The notes below the pieces were generated by a model. That model was not told where the DNA came from, searched no databases, and saw only the letters and a program-made list of their open reading frames with translations. Position numbers and translations under genes: made by a program. From contig JARDZI010000004.1 in the NCBI GenBank assembly GCA_029240935.1, forward strand, positions 1 through 32,575: 32,575 nucleotides of DNA. The letters are read 5' to 3'. This DNA is from Clostridiales bacterium (lineage in GTDB: Bacteria; Bacillota; Clostridia; Clostridiales; Caloramatoraceae). Below, one piece after another: positions 7,770-16,318 of this stretch (its first letter is position 1; every line of letters starts with the position of its first letter).

Positions 7770-9440
7770 CTAACCTACATGCTTGCAATTCGAAAGTCCG
7801 CTGCCAAGAGGAACCATTGGGGTTGCCATGTTGTCCTCGTGGATTATACATTCAATTAAAACTGGTTTTTTCATAGATAATGCCTTGGATAAAACCTCTT
7901 CAACATCCTCATTTCTTGTAAGCTTCATTGAAAATATTCCAAATGCAGCAGCAAGGGTTGTAAACTCAACATCTGGTGTTACATCTGTTTCGGATATTCT
8001 GTTGTTAAAGAAGAGCTTTTGCCATTGCTTGACCATTCCAAGGGAGCTGTTGTTAAGTACAATCTGTATTAGAGGTATTTGATATTTTGATATGGTTGCC
8101 AGCTCCTGCATGTTCATTTTAAAGCTTCCGTCACCAGCAATATTTATAACCTGCTTGTCTGGCCTTCCAATTGCACTTCCAATTGCTGCACCGAGTCCAA
8201 AGCCCATGGTACCAAGGCCTCCAGAGGATATAAAGGTTCTTGGCTCGTTAAAGCTGTAATATCTTGCAGTCCACATCTGATTCTGTCCAACCTCTGTGCA
8301 TATTATTGCCTTGCCATCTGTTAATTCTTTAAGCTTCTTAAGCAAATATTCAGGGCTAAGACTTCCATTATAGGGAGATTCACAATCAAGATTGTTTTTC
8401 CAATTCTCCACATTCTTGTTCCAGGTTGAGTACTCTTTAGGTTTAACACCCTTTAAGAGCCTCTCTAATATGCTTTTTAAATCTCCACAAAGTGATAAAT
8501 CAGGATTAATGTTTTTATCAAACTCCTCAGGATCGATATTTATATCTATTATTTTAGCCCTTGGTGCAAATTCATCTGTCTTACAGGTAACTCTGTCATT
8601 AAACCTTGTTCCAAGTCCTATAATCAAATCCCCATGGCTAAATGCATAATTGGAACAAAAGCTTCCGTGCATTCCCTCCATTCCCATAAATAAAGGATGA
8701 TCCCCAGGAAAGCTTCCAAGTCCCATTAAGGAACAGGACACAGGTGCATTTATTCTCTCTGCAAGAGTTTTAAGCTCAGCATGGGAACCTGAACTTATTA
8801 CTCCACCACCTGCATAAATAACTGGACATTTACTTTCATTTATATATTTCAGTGCTTTTTCTATATCATCATCACTATATGGGTTGCTTTCAGGTGAATT
8901 TGTATTATCTTCAATAGATATTGGAGTATACTCCATATCAAATTGCTGGACATCTTTTGGTATATCAATAAGTACTGGACCAGGTCTTCCTGATCTTGCA
9001 ATTCTAAATGCTTCCCTAACAATATCAGGCAGGGACTCTGGTTCCATTACAAGAAAATTATCCTTTGTTATACCCTTTGTAATTTCAGTTATATTAATCT
9101 CCTGAAAACTATCCTTTCCTATAAGGTGCCTGGATACTTGTCCTGTCATTATAACCAAAGGTATAGAATCTCTAAATGCAGTTGCAATTCCAGTAACAGT
9201 ATTTGAAGCTCCAGGACCGGAGGTGACTAGTACAACACCCACCTTTCCTGTTGCCCTGGCATAACCGTCTGCAGCATGGGTCGCACCCTGTTCATGTACT
9301 GTTAGGATATGCTTCAAAGCCTTTTCATCATATAATTCATCATAAATATTAAGAACAGTTCCCCCTGGATATCCGAATATTGTATCTACACCCTGTTCCT
9401 TTAAACATTCAACAAGTACTCTTGCACCTTTCATTTTCAT
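7770..9440 (-). CDS. ilvB: Acetolactate synthase, large (catalytic) subunit
   Basis: ThDP/FAD enzyme, 556 aa, condensing two pyruvates to acetolactate (Val/Leu) or pyruvate with 2-ketobutyrate (Ile). ATG 9440 follows GGAG. The N-terminal ThDP domain holds catalytic E50 in VHEQGATHAADGYARATG; the central domain spans about 190-330; the C-terminal ThDP domain has GDGSF (436-440) and the LNNSSLGMV end of the Mg-ThDP motif. YPGGTVL and FMGMEGMHG are typical of biosynthetic AHAS. No small regulatory subunit (ilvN) gene lies next to it, unlike the common ilvB-ilvN pair, so feedback control must come from elsewhere or be absent. It is preceded by a 235-base gap after leuB. Confidence 0.96.
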   Translation of the reverse strand: MKMKGARVLVECLKEQGVDTIFGYPGGTVLNIYDELYDEKALKHILTVHEQGATHAADGYARATGKVGVVLVTSGPGASNTVTGIATAFRDSIPLVIMTGQVSRHLIGKDSFQEINITEITKGITKDNFLVMEPESLPDIVREAFRIARSGRPGPVLIDIPKDVQQFDMEYTPISIEDNTNSPESNPYSDDDIEKALKYINESKCPVIYAGGGVISSGSHAELKTLAERINAPVSCSLMGLGSFPGDHPLFMGMEGMHGSFCSNYAFSHGDLIIGLGTRFNDRVTCKTDEFAPRAKIIDINIDPEEFDKNINPDLSLCGDLKSILERLLKGVKPKEYSTWNKNVENWKNNLDCESPYNGSLSPEYLLKKLKELTDGKAIICTEVGQNQMWTARYYSFNEPRTFISSGGLGTMGFGLGAAIGSAIGRPDKQVINIAGDGSFKMNMQELATISKYQIPLIQIVLNNSSLGMVKQWQKLFFNNRISETDVTPDVEFTTLAAAFGIFSMKLTRNEDVEEVLSKALSMKKPVLIECIIHEDNMATPMVPLGSGLSNCKHVG

Positions 9441-9550
9441 TCCGATTCTCCTTTCCTCTGGTTTATTTATGTTCTATGTTAAACAGATTGTATCAAGATA
9501 TGTCTGTAGTGTCTCCTTTTCCCACAGCAGACAGGGTATTTGCGGGATTG

Positions 9551-9576
9551 TGGAACCCATCTGTTGATGGGGTTCC
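9551..9576. other. Hairpin in the leuB-ilvB gap
   Basis: GGAACCCATC (9552-9561) pairs with GATGGGGTTCC (9566-9576) with one bulged G and a TGTT loop. There is no T-run on the minus strand after it, so a terminator is unlikely. The rest of the 235-base gap (9441-9675) shows no gene, no T-box signature and no clear promoter. It may be an operon-internal RNA processing site or another small repeat. Confidence 0.4.
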
Positions 9577-9675
9577 TGGGTGATAATGATACCTGGGTCA
9601 GCCCTAGGCGGCCGATGCTACAGTTTTCAGTTATGCGAGTATCGATTGCTCCTATCATGCAGATAGCTATTTATA

Positions 9676-10749
9676 TTACTTATAGATCTCGGCAGCAATT
9701 AAATCTCCCATTTCCTCAGTGCCTACTCGAATCATACTTGGCATCATAATATCTGCACATCTGTAACCCTTGTCCAAAACATTTGATACAGCATCATATA
9801 TTTTATTTGCAGCTTCATTTATTTTGAAGCTGTACTGCAGCATCATTCCACAGCTTAGAATGGTTGCTATTGGGTTTGCTATATTCTTGCCTGCTATATC
9901 AGGAGCAGAACCATGTATTGGTTCAAATATTCCCTTGCCATTTTCATTTAAGCTGGCTGATGGAAGCATTCCAAGTGAACCTGTAAGCATTGAAGCCTCG
10001 TCGCTTAATATATCACCAAATAGGTTTTCAGTAACAATAACATCAAACTGACTTGGATTTCTAATAAGCTGCATAGCGGCATTGTCAACATACATACAAT
10101 TAAGCATTACATCTGGATATTCTTTGGCCATCTCTGTTACTGTCTCTCTCCAGAGCCTTGAACTTTCCAGAACATTTGCTTTGTCAACAAGTGTTAGCTT
10201 GTTGTTTCTTAATCCTGCTATCTCAAATGCAACTCTGGAAACCCTTTTAATCTCGACCGTGTTGTATATCATTAGGTCCCAGGCTGACATACCATTTTCT
10301 GTTTCACGTCTTCCCTTCTCTCCAAAATATGCACCACCTGTAAGTTCCCTGACTACCATTATGTCAAGGCTTTCCCCTAGTACCTCTTCCTTTATTGAGG
10401 AGGAGGAAATAAGCTGTGGTTGAAGTTTGGCCGGTCTCAGGTTAGCAAATGCATTTAGAGATTTTCTTAACCTTAATAGTCCGCTCTCTGCTCTTTTTGA
10501 GGCTTCAACATTATCCCATTTTGGACCCCCAACAGCACCAAGCAGTACACTATCAGCTTCAAGACAAGCTTTTTCAGTGACCGGTGGATATGGATTGTCA
10601 TATTTGTCAATTGCACATCCACCCATTAGATATTCTTCAAATTCCATTTCTACACTGTACTTCTCAGATATTGCCCTAAGTACCTTAAGCCCCTGCTTCA
10701 TTGTTTCGGGACCTATTCCATCTCCAGGCAGTACGACTATTTTCTTCAT
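9676..10749 (-). CDS. leuB: 3-isopropylmalate dehydrogenase
   Basis: NAD-dependent oxidative decarboxylase, 357 aa, third step of leucine synthesis; with citramalate synthase present, it probably also oxidises 3-methylmalate on the way to 2-ketobutyrate. It starts [15 protein letters not shown], the family signature, and contains [19 protein letters not shown] (substrate arginines), the [11 protein letters not shown] loop, and [20 protein letters not shown] (metal aspartates), followed by [13 protein letters not shown] (NAD binding). The ATG overlaps the leuD stop by 4 bases (ATGA), so the two are translationally coupled. Confidence 0.97.
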   Translation of the reverse strand: MKKIVVLPGDGIGPETMKQGLKVLRAISEKYSVEMEFEEYLMGGCAIDKYDNPYPPVTEKACLEADSVLLGAVGGPKWDNVEASKRAESGLLRLRKSLNAFANLRPAKLQPQLISSSSIKEEVLGESLDIMVVRELTGGAYFGEKGRRETENGMSAWDLMIYNTVEIKRVSRVAFEIAGLRNNKLTLVDKANVLESSRLWRETVTEMAKEYPDVMLNCMYVDNAAMQLIRNPSQFDVIVTENLFGDILSDEASMLTGSLGMLPSASLNENGKGIFEPIHGSAPDIAGKNIANPIATILSCGMMLQYSFKINEAANKIYDAVSNVLDKGYRCADIMMPSMIRVGTEEMGDLIAAEIYK

Positions 10750-11240
10750 AATGTCACCCTTTTCTTCGTGTATTCTACAAGACCCCCTGCATTGATTATT
10801 TCCTGCATGAATTCTGGAAATGGGATTATGCTATATGTTTTACCCTTTGTTTTATTTGTTAAAATACCCTTTTTAGGATCTGCTGAAAAAACATCCTCAT
10901 CATCTGCTTCTAAGACAGCCTTAGGACATTCTATAATAGTAAGTCCTATATTTATTGCATTTCTATAGAATATCCTTGCAAAGGTTTCTGCAATAACAAG
11001 CTTTATTCCTGATTCCTTAATTACTAGTGGTGCATGCTCCCTTGAAGAGCCGCAGCCAAAGTTTTTCCCTGCAACTATTATGGATGAACCACCTTTAAGT
11101 TTATTGAAGTATTCAGAATCAAGGTCCTCCATACAGTGAGTTGTAAGCTCCCAAGTATCACTTATGTTTAAATACCTTGCAGGTATTATTACATCAGTAT
11201 CAACGTTATCACCATATTTTATTGTTTTTCCATCTATCAT
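10746..11240 (-). CDS. leuD: 3-isopropylmalate dehydratase, small subunit
   Basis: 164 aa swivel-domain subunit of isopropylmalate isomerase. Signature parts: [16 protein letters not shown] near the start, then [15 protein letters not shown] (active-site loop), and [14 protein letters not shown]. The short length (about 164 aa against about 200 in enteric LeuD) is that of the archaeal/clostridial type. In organisms with the citramalate route the same enzyme also isomerises citramalate. It overlaps leuC by the ATGA junction and leuB likewise, so leuC, leuD and leuB form one coupled block. Confidence 0.97.
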   Translation of the reverse strand: MIDGKTIKYGDNVDTDVIIPARYLNISDTWELTTHCMEDLDSEYFNKLKGGSSIIVAGKNFGCGSSREHAPLVIKESGIKLVIAETFARIFYRNAINIGLTIIECPKAVLEADDEDVFSADPKKGILTNKTKGKTYSIIPFPEFMQEIINAGGLVEYTKKRVTL

Positions 11241-12502
11241 TTTAAAACCTCCTCAGGTGAGGATATTTTTCCTGTTATTGCTGAAGCAGCAGCTATGGCT
11301 GGGCTTGCTAGATATACTTCACTTTCAGGATGTCCCATTCTTCCAACAAAATTCCTGTTGGTTGTTGCAATGGCTCTCTCTCCCTTTGCTAGTATTCCCA
11401 TGTGTCCTCCAAGACAGGGACCACAGGTAGGAGTGCTGACAGCAGCACCTGCTTCTATAAAGGTTTCAATTAAACCTTCCCTCATTGCTTCCAAATATAT
11501 TTTCTGTGTGGCAGGGAATATTATTAACCTTACATCAGGATGGACTTTGTTGCCCCTAAGAACCTCTGCTGCAGTTCTTAAATCTTCAAGTCTCCCGTTT
11601 GTACAGGAGCCTATTACCACTTGATCAATTTTCACCTTGCCAACCTCATCAATTGTTCTGGTATTTGATGGAAGATGTGGGAAGGCAACTGTTGGCTTTA
11701 TTTGTGACAGGTCTATTTCATAAATCTTTCTGTATGCTGCATCTTCATCTGCTTTAAAAACCTTGTATTCCTTATTTGAATGGGCTTTTACATATTCAAT
11801 GGTTTTATCATCAACCTCAAATATTCCGTTTTTAGCTCCTGCTTCAATTGCCATGTTTGCTACTGTAAAGCGGTCATCCATGGATAGGTAGTTAAGTCCA
11901 TCTCCTGTATATTCCATAGATTCATATAATGCACCGTCCACACCAATCATACCAATGATATGAAGTATTACATCCTTACCGCAAACCCATTTGGAGGGTT
12001 TTCCCTTAAGTATAAATTTTATTGCCTCAGGAACCTTGAACCATGCTTCACCTTCTGCCATTCCAACTGCCATATCTGTACTACCAACTCCAGTTGAAAA
12101 GGCACCAAGTGCACCATAGGTACAAGTATGTGAGTCAGCACCGATAATCACATCTCCTGAAACCACAAGTCCCTTTTCAGGAAGGAGTGCATGCTCTATT
12201 CCCATCTGGCCTATTTCAAAATAGTTTTTTATTTTATGATGCTTTGCAAATTCCCTTATTAGCTTGCAGTTTTCTGCTGATTTTATATCCTTGTTTGGAG
12301 CAAAGTGGTCAGGGACTATTGAGATTTTTGAGGTATCAAACACCCTGTCCATATTTATTTTTTCAAACTCCCTTACTGCAACTGGAGTAGTAACGTCATT
12401 ACCAAGTACCATGTCAAGCTTTGCTTTGATAAGCTGACCGGCAACTACTTTATCTAAACCTGCATGGGCTGCAAGTATTTTCTGTGTCATTGTCATTCCC
12501 AT
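11237..12502 (-). CDS. leuC: 3-isopropylmalate dehydratase, large subunit
   Basis: Fe-S aconitase-family subunit, 421 aa. ATG 12502 ([15 protein letters not shown]) is chosen: it fits the family start and lies 8 bases after AAGGAGG; ATG 12508 would be only 2 bases away. Cluster cysteines are visible in [10 protein letters not shown] and in [12 protein letters not shown], and [15 protein letters not shown] marks the substrate region. The length matches the archaeal/clostridial LeuC type and goes with the short LeuD. It begins after a 211-base gap from ilvC that holds palindromic element b. Confidence 0.97.
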   Translation of the reverse strand: MGMTMTQKILAAHAGLDKVVAGQLIKAKLDMVLGNDVTTPVAVREFEKINMDRVFDTSKISIVPDHFAPNKDIKSAENCKLIREFAKHHKIKNYFEIGQMGIEHALLPEKGLVVSGDVIIGADSHTCTYGALGAFSTGVGSTDMAVGMAEGEAWFKVPEAIKFILKGKPSKWVCGKDVILHIIGMIGVDGALYESMEYTGDGLNYLSMDDRFTVANMAIEAGAKNGIFEVDDKTIEYVKAHSNKEYKVFKADEDAAYRKIYEIDLSQIKPTVAFPHLPSNTRTIDEVGKVKIDQVVIGSCTNGRLEDLRTAAEVLRGNKVHPDVRLIIFPATQKIYLEAMREGLIETFIEAGAAVSTPTCGPCLGGHMGILAKGERAIATTNRNFVGRMGHPESEVYLASPAIAAASAITGKISSPEEVLK

Positions 12503-12569
12503 TGGCATCGCCTCCTTTATGTTTTCTATTATTTCTTTATCTGTTTTATATGCCTTACCTATTGTAACT

Positions 12570-12665
12570 GTAGGGGCGAACAGCGTTCACCCGTTTTTGC
12601 GTATCATCAATTAAGGGTTAACTATAATTGATAGTGGGTTGCGGGCGAACACTGTTCGCCCCTAC
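12570..12665. repeat. Palindromic element, family 1, copy b
   Basis: Starts GTAGGGGCGAACAGCGTTCA and ends in the inverted sequence at 12642-12665; the left arm has two changes from copy a. It sits within the ilv-leu operon between ilvC and leuC, so it is transcribed and would fold into a long hairpin. Its centre (GCGTATCATCA) resembles those of copies a and c. Confidence 0.9.
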
Positions 12666-12713
12666 AATAACCCTATTTTTGAAGGTTCAATTGATGATTT
12701 TGAGACACATAGT

Positions 12714-13715
12714 TTATTTCTTTGGAATCCAGGACATCATGCCCCTTAGCTCCTTACCTACTTTTTCTATTTGGTGCTCTGATTCTATTCTTCTTTTTGC
12801 ATTGAAGCCTGGTCTTCCTACTTGATTCTCAAGAAGCCAGTTTTTAGCGAAGGTTCCATCTTGAATTTCACCAAGTACCTTCTTCATTTCCTTTCTTGTA
12901 TCATCTGTTATAATTCTCTTTCCAATGCTGTAGTCGCCATATTCTGCAGTGTCGCTTATAGAGTATCTCATAAATGCAAATCCACCTTGATTAATAAGGT
13001 CAACTATAAGCTTCATTTCATGACAGCATTCAAAATATGCATTTTCTGGTGCATAGCCTGCTTCAACAAGTGTGTCAAAGCCTGCCTTCATAAGTTCTGT
13101 AACTCCTCCACAAAGAACAGCCTGCTCTCCAAAAAGGTCAGTTTCTGTTTCGTCCTTGAAGGTTGTTTCTAAAACTCCTGCTCTTGATCCACCAATTCCC
13201 TTGGCATAGGCAAGTGCATATTCCTTTGCCATACCTGAATAATCTTGATAAACTGCTATAAGACATGGCACACCTTTTCCTTCTTGGAATTGACTACGAA
13301 CTGTATGTCCTGGACCCTTTGGAGCTACCATGAACACATCGCAATTTTGAGGTGGTACGATTTGACCATAATGAATGTTGAAGCCATGGGCAAACACCAA
13401 AGAGGCTTCAGGTTTAAGATTTGGTTCTACAGATTCTCTGTACAACTTTGCTTGCTTTTCATCAGGAACTAGTATCATTACAAAGTCTGCTTTTGATACA
13501 GCCTCCCCAGTTTCATATACAGTCAATCCCTGCTCCTCTGCTAATTTCCACGACCTGCTGCCTTTATAAAGCCCAACACATACGTCAACACCGCTTTCCT
13601 TTAAATTCAAGGCGTGTGCATGTCCCTGGCTACCATAGCCTATAACAGCAACCTTTTTTTCTTTAAGCAATTCTAGATTTGCATCACCATCATAATACAT
13701 TTTTACATTTGACAT
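12714..13715 (-). CDS. ilvC: Ketol-acid reductoisomerase (class I)
   Basis: NADPH- and Mg-dependent second step of Val/Ile synthesis, 333 aa, the short class I length. ATG 13715 is chosen because GGAGG lies 8 bases upstream and [18 protein letters not shown] is a normal start; the longer open frame to 13979 runs through a repeat and the terminator. The Rossmann motif GYGSQG is at 26-31, and the cofactor loop YKGSRSW at 50-56. AHGFNIHYG and the metal site [17 protein letters not shown] follow, with the helical C-terminal domain ([14 protein letters not shown]) complete to the stop. First structural gene of the operon, behind an attenuator-like leader. Confidence 0.97.
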   Translation of the reverse strand: MSNVKMYYDGDANLELLKEKKVAVIGYGSQGHAHALNLKESGVDVCVGLYKGSRSWKLAEEQGLTVYETGEAVSKADFVMILVPDEKQAKLYRESVEPNLKPEASLVFAHGFNIHYGQIVPPQNCDVFMVAPKGPGHTVRSQFQEGKGVPCLIAVYQDYSGMAKEYALAYAKGIGGSRAGVLETTFKDETETDLFGEQAVLCGGVTELMKAGFDTLVEAGYAPENAYFECCHEMKLIVDLINQGGFAFMRYSISDTAEYGDYSIGKRIITDDTRKEMKKVLGEIQDGTFAKNWLLENQVGRPGFNAKRRIESEHQIEKVGKELRGMMSWIPKK

Positions 13716-13760
13716 AATTAAATTCCTCCATTCAAATTTTATATATTTTTTGAATTCTCC

Positions 13761-13856
13761 GTAGGGGCGAACAATGTTCGCCCGTTTTTTGGCATTATCA
13801 ATTAGGTGTAAATCTAAATGCTGGGTGGGTTGCGGGCGAACACTGTTCGCCCCTAC
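13761..13856. repeat. Palindromic element, family 1, copy c
   Basis: GTAGGGGCGAACAATGTTCG at the left and the inverted form at 13833-13856; one change in the left arm. It lies in the 5' untranslated region of ilvC, between the leader terminator (13935-13970) and the ilvC ribosome site, so every read-through transcript carries it. Confidence 0.92.
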
Positions 13857-13934
13857 GGTTATACGGGTTATACGGGTTATATGAGCTGTAAATATCCGCT
13901 TTAGCGCTTTATTAGAGTAAATCGTAAGTGATAT

Positions 13935-13970
13935 AAAAAAAGAATACTTCCCATTGGGGGAGTATCCTTT
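13935..13970 (-). terminator. Leader (attenuator) terminator upstream of ilvC
   Basis: Read on the minus strand, AAAGGATACTCCCC (13970-13957) pairs with GGGAAGTATTCTTT (13952-13939) around a 4-base loop, with two G-U type pairs, and is followed by a run of seven T. It sits between the promoter/leader peptide and ilvC, so it must be conditionally read through for the operon to be expressed: an attenuator. Confidence 0.82.
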
Positions 13971-13981
13971 GAAACCCAAAT

Positions 13982-14111
13982 TTATATAAACTCATTTTAT
14001 ATAACGGCATTGCCGCACATCTAAATATTTTAGGTGTGTGACTAGGGTAGAGTAAGGCAGGCCCTTTTAGTTAGGCCAGCTTGAGGTGCAGCAAAGCTAA
14101 ACCTTACTCTA
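13982..14111 (-). promoter_or_regulatory. Stacked hairpins of the ilv-leu leader RNA
   Basis: Four inverted repeats lie in a row between the leader peptide's Ile/Leu/Val codons and the terminator: CCTTACTCTA/TAGAGTAAGG (14102-14111 with 14048-14057, spanning the peptide's last codons), CACATCTAAA/TTTAGGTGTG (14016-14038), CGGCA/TGCCG (14005-14015) and TTATATAAA/TTTATATAA (13982-14004). Such series of alternative stems are what a translation-sensing attenuator needs. I could not find a convincing antiterminator that pairs with the terminator arm by eye. Confidence 0.6.
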
Positions 14112-14284
14112 TTCCTCGTCATCTTTAGCATTATTAATTTTGGTCTGAAGTGGCTAATAATAATTATTGCCACGATAATAATGACGCTAAGGAGTAGGAG
14201 GTTGAGTATTAGGCCTAGGCTAATTATAATATTATTTAGTTTTTGAATATTTATTGGAATATAACTACCCAAAAGATTAAACAT
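14042..14284 (-). CDS. Ile/Leu/Val-rich leader peptide of the ilv-leu operon (putative)
   Basis: 80-codon ORF starting at ATG 14284 with GAGGTG about 6 bases upstream and a promoter about 45 bases upstream. Residues 19-43 contain 11 Ile, 7 Leu and 2 Val, 20 of 25 codons. The Leu codons in this stretch are CTA, CTC or CTT with no TTA, although TTA is common in neighbouring genes, so slow decoding when charged tRNA is scarce is plausible. The C-terminal 35 codons overlap the first leader hairpin. The ORF ends 71 bases before the start of the attenuator terminator, and ilvC follows. By analogy with ilv leaders of enteric bacteria, I infer that ribosome stalling here controls termination. The alternative is a real small membrane protein, since residues 19-43 could span a membrane. 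I recognise no homologue. Confidence 0.68.
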   Translation of the reverse strand: MFNLLGSYIPINIQKLNNIIISLGLILNLLLLSVIIIVAIIIISHFRPKLIMLKMTRNRVRFSFAAPQAGLTKRACLTLP

Positions 14285-14329
14285 AATTGCACCTCGTATG
14301 TATTTTTGAATTTTTAAATATTAAAATCT

Positions 14330-14358
14330 AGGTTAACAGGTATTTTTTATAAAGTCAA
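14330..14358 (-). promoter_or_regulatory. Promoter of the ilv-leu leader/operon
   Basis: On the minus strand: -35 TTGACT (14358-14353), 17-base spacer, -10 TAACCT (14335-14330). Transcription would begin near 14323, about 40 bases before the leader peptide ATG. It is back to back with the ilvD promoter. Confidence 0.65.
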
Positions 14359-14396
14359 TAACTTTTTTAAAAAGTAATAAGAAATTTTTTTAAATA

Positions 14397-14426
14397 TTGA
14401 CATTATTCTCAAATTAGGAGTATAGT
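14397..14426 (+). promoter_or_regulatory. Promoter of ilvD
   Basis: -35 TTGACA (14397-14402), 18-base spacer, -10 TATAGT (14421-14426). The predicted start near 14432 leaves a leader of under 30 bases, too short for a riboswitch, so ilvD is not under the T-box or the peptide attenuator. An AT palindrome (ACTTTTTTAAAAAGT, 14361-14375) lies between the two divergent promoters and might be a shared operator. Confidence 0.72.
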
Positions 14427-14459
14427 AATTTTTAAAAACAAAATACTGGGAGTGATAAA

Positions 14460-16127
14460 ATGCGAAGTCATGAGGTTACACAGGGAGTGTCTAGAGCACC
14501 ACATAGATCTTTATTTTATGCAATGGGGTATTTGCCTGAAGACTTAGAAAAACCAATAATAGGTGTTGTTAATGCTGCTAATGAAATAATTCCAGGACAT
14601 TTTCATCTTGATACCATAGCAAGTGCTGCAAAGGCTGGAATATATGCTGCAGGAGGAACTCCTGCTGAATTCCCATCAATAGGCATATGCGATGGAATTG
14701 CTATGAATCACAGTGGTATGAAATATCCACTGGCAAGTAGAGAGCTTATAGCGGATTCTATTGAGGCAGTTGCAGAGGCTTATAAATTTGATGGACTGCT
14801 TTTAATAGGTTCCTGTGATAAAATCGTACCAGGAATGCTAATGGCTGCTGCAAGGCTTAATATACCTGCTGTTTTTATTGGAGGAGGTCCCATGCTGTCA
14901 GGTAATCATAATGGAGAACCAACGGATTTAGTTAGTGGAGCCTTTGAAGGGGTTGGTGCATATGCAAGCGGTAAGATAAGTGCAGAGGAACTAAAGGAAA
15001 TAGAAAGTAATTGCTGCCCGACCTGTGGGAGCTGTGCAGGACTTTTTACAGCTAATACAATGAATTGTCTTGCAGAGGGACTGGGAATAGCACTTCCAGG
15101 CAATGGAACAATACCAGCACCCTATGGGAAAAGACTTCAACTGGCAAAAAAAGCTGGTGCCAGTATAGTTGAGATGGTTAAAAGGGACATAAAAGCAAGG
15201 GATATATTAACTCTTGAAGCATTTAGAAATGCTGTGACTCTGGATATGGCAATAGGAGGCAGCAGTAATACAGTACTCCATCTTCTTGCAATTGCAAGGG
15301 AAGCAGAGGTTGAACTAAGGTTAGAGGATTTTGATGAAATCAGTAGAAAAGTTCCTAATATAACTAAACTTTTACCCTCTGGAAGTCATTCAATGGAGGA
15401 TCTAGACAGGGCAGGTGGAATACAAGCAGTAATAAAGGTACTGCTGGATGCAGGTTTGTATAATGGAGGTTGCATAACTGTAACAGGAAATAATCACATT
15501 TCCAACACAACCTACTCAAATGTAAAGGATTGGAATGTTATAAGAAGCATTGAAAATTCATATAGTCCTCAGGGTGGAATTGCAGTATTAGGTGGGAATT
15601 TGGCACCTGATGGAGCTGTTGTAAAAGCAGCAGGAGTAAAGCCTGAAATGATGGTACACAAGGGTCCTGCAAGAGTTTTTGAATCTGAGGAGGATGCATA
15701 TGCTTCAATTATGGAGGGAGCTATAAAACCAGGAGATGTTGTTGTAATCAGATATGAGGGTCCTAAGGGATGTCCAGGAATGCGGGAAATGTTAAGCCCC
15801 ACAGCAGCAATTATTGGTATGGGACTTGAGAAATCTGTTGCGCTTATTACTGATGGAAGATTCTCTGGTGGTACAAAGGGACCCTGCATTGGTCACATTT
15901 CTCCAGAGGCCAGTGAAGGTGGTCCTATTGCAATATTGCAGGATGGGGATATTATTTCCATCAATATTCATGAAAGAAAAATAAATGTTGAGCTTAGCAA
16001 CCAGGAAATATCAAGAAGATTAGAAAAATGGCAGGCTCCAGAATCTAAGGTAAAGAAGGGGACATACTTATACAGGTATAGTAAATTAGTATCCTCTGCC
16101 AGCAAGGGTGCCATACTGGAGATTTAA
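14460..16127 (+). CDS. ilvD: Dihydroxy-acid dehydratase
   Basis: Fe-S enzyme, 555 aa, removing water from dihydroxyisovalerate and dihydroxymethylvalerate (third step of Val/Ile synthesis). ATG 14460 with GGGAG 5' of it. Cluster cysteines appear as C77 ([15 protein letters not shown]), C119 ([10 protein letters not shown]) and C192 ([10 protein letters not shown]). [26 protein letters not shown] and [20 protein letters not shown] are family signatures in the usual order, and the length is normal. It is transcribed divergently from the ilvC operon from its own promoter and is followed by palindromic element d rather than a classical terminator. Confidence 0.97.
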   Translation: MRSHEVTQGVSRAPHRSLFYAMGYLPEDLEKPIIGVVNAANEIIPGHFHLDTIASAAKAGIYAAGGTPAEFPSIGICDGIAMNHSGMKYPLASRELIADSIEAVAEAYKFDGLLLIGSCDKIVPGMLMAAARLNIPAVFIGGGPMLSGNHNGEPTDLVSGAFEGVGAYASGKISAEELKEIESNCCPTCGSCAGLFTANTMNCLAEGLGIALPGNGTIPAPYGKRLQLAKKAGASIVEMVKRDIKARDILTLEAFRNAVTLDMAIGGSSNTVLHLLAIAREAEVELRLEDFDEISRKVPNITKLLPSGSHSMEDLDRAGGIQAVIKVLLDAGLYNGGCITVTGNNHISNTTYSNVKDWNVIRSIENSYSPQGGIAVLGGNLAPDGAVVKAAGVKPEMMVHKGPARVFESEEDAYASIMEGAIKPGDVVVIRYEGPKGCPGMREMLSPTAAIIGMGLEKSVALITDGRFSGGTKGPCIGHISPEASEGGPIAILQDGDIISINIHERKINVELSNQEISRRLEKWQAPESKVKKGTYLYRYSKLVSSASKGAILEI

Positions 16128-16144
16128 AAAGTAAACCCTATAAT

Positions 16145-16239
16145 GTAGGGGCGAACAGTGTTCGCCCGCTATTATCTACCACTGTTTAAAGTGAATGCTA
16201 GATTTGAGGTGTCTTCGGCAGAACACTGTTCTTCCCTAC
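16145..16239. repeat. Palindromic element, family 1, copy d (degenerate right arm)
   Basis: Left arm GTAGGGGCGAACAGTGTTCG is identical to copy a; the right arm (16216-16239) has several changes (CAGAACACTGTTCTTCCC), so this is an older or decaying copy. It lies 18 bases after the ilvD stop, where its hairpin could protect or end the transcript. Confidence 0.85.
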
Positions 16240-16283
16240 AAAAGGAATAATAAATAATATTTTAAAAAATAAAAAATCACCTA

Positions 16284-16312
16284 TTGACAAGTAATGAAAT
16301 GGGAAGTAATAT
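16284..16312 (+). promoter_or_regulatory. Promoter of the leuA T-box transcript
   Basis: -35 TTGACA (16284-16289), 17-base spacer, -10 TAATAT (16307-16312). Predicted start about 16319, just before the T-box stem I. AAAATTCGAAAAATT (16320-16334) overlaps the start and matches the CodY consensus at 11 of 15 positions, a weak similarity. Confidence 0.78.
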
Positions 16313-16318
16313 AAATAT

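Noticed and set aside
7636-7851. N-terminal extension of the ilvE frame
   Set aside because: It reads through the family 2 repeat and lacks a ribosome site; ATG 7635 has AAGGAGG and gives a normal protein.
9441-9675. T-box or attenuator before ilvB
   Set aside because: No GGTACCGCG-like sequence and no hairpin with a T-run on the minus strand; only a short bulged stem was found.
8392-11624. Plus-strand ORFs opposite ilvB, leuB, leuD and leuC
   Set aside because: They are shadows of conserved minus-strand genes, with no ribosome sites or protein signatures.
13716-13979. N-terminal extension of the ilvC frame
   Set aside because: It crosses palindromic element c and the leader terminator; ATG 13715 has GGAGG and fits the family.
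6592-16239. CRISPR array from the recurring palindromic repeat
   Set aside because: Copies are kilobases apart, lie in separate intergenic gaps, and are inverted-end elements, not short regular repeats; no cas genes.
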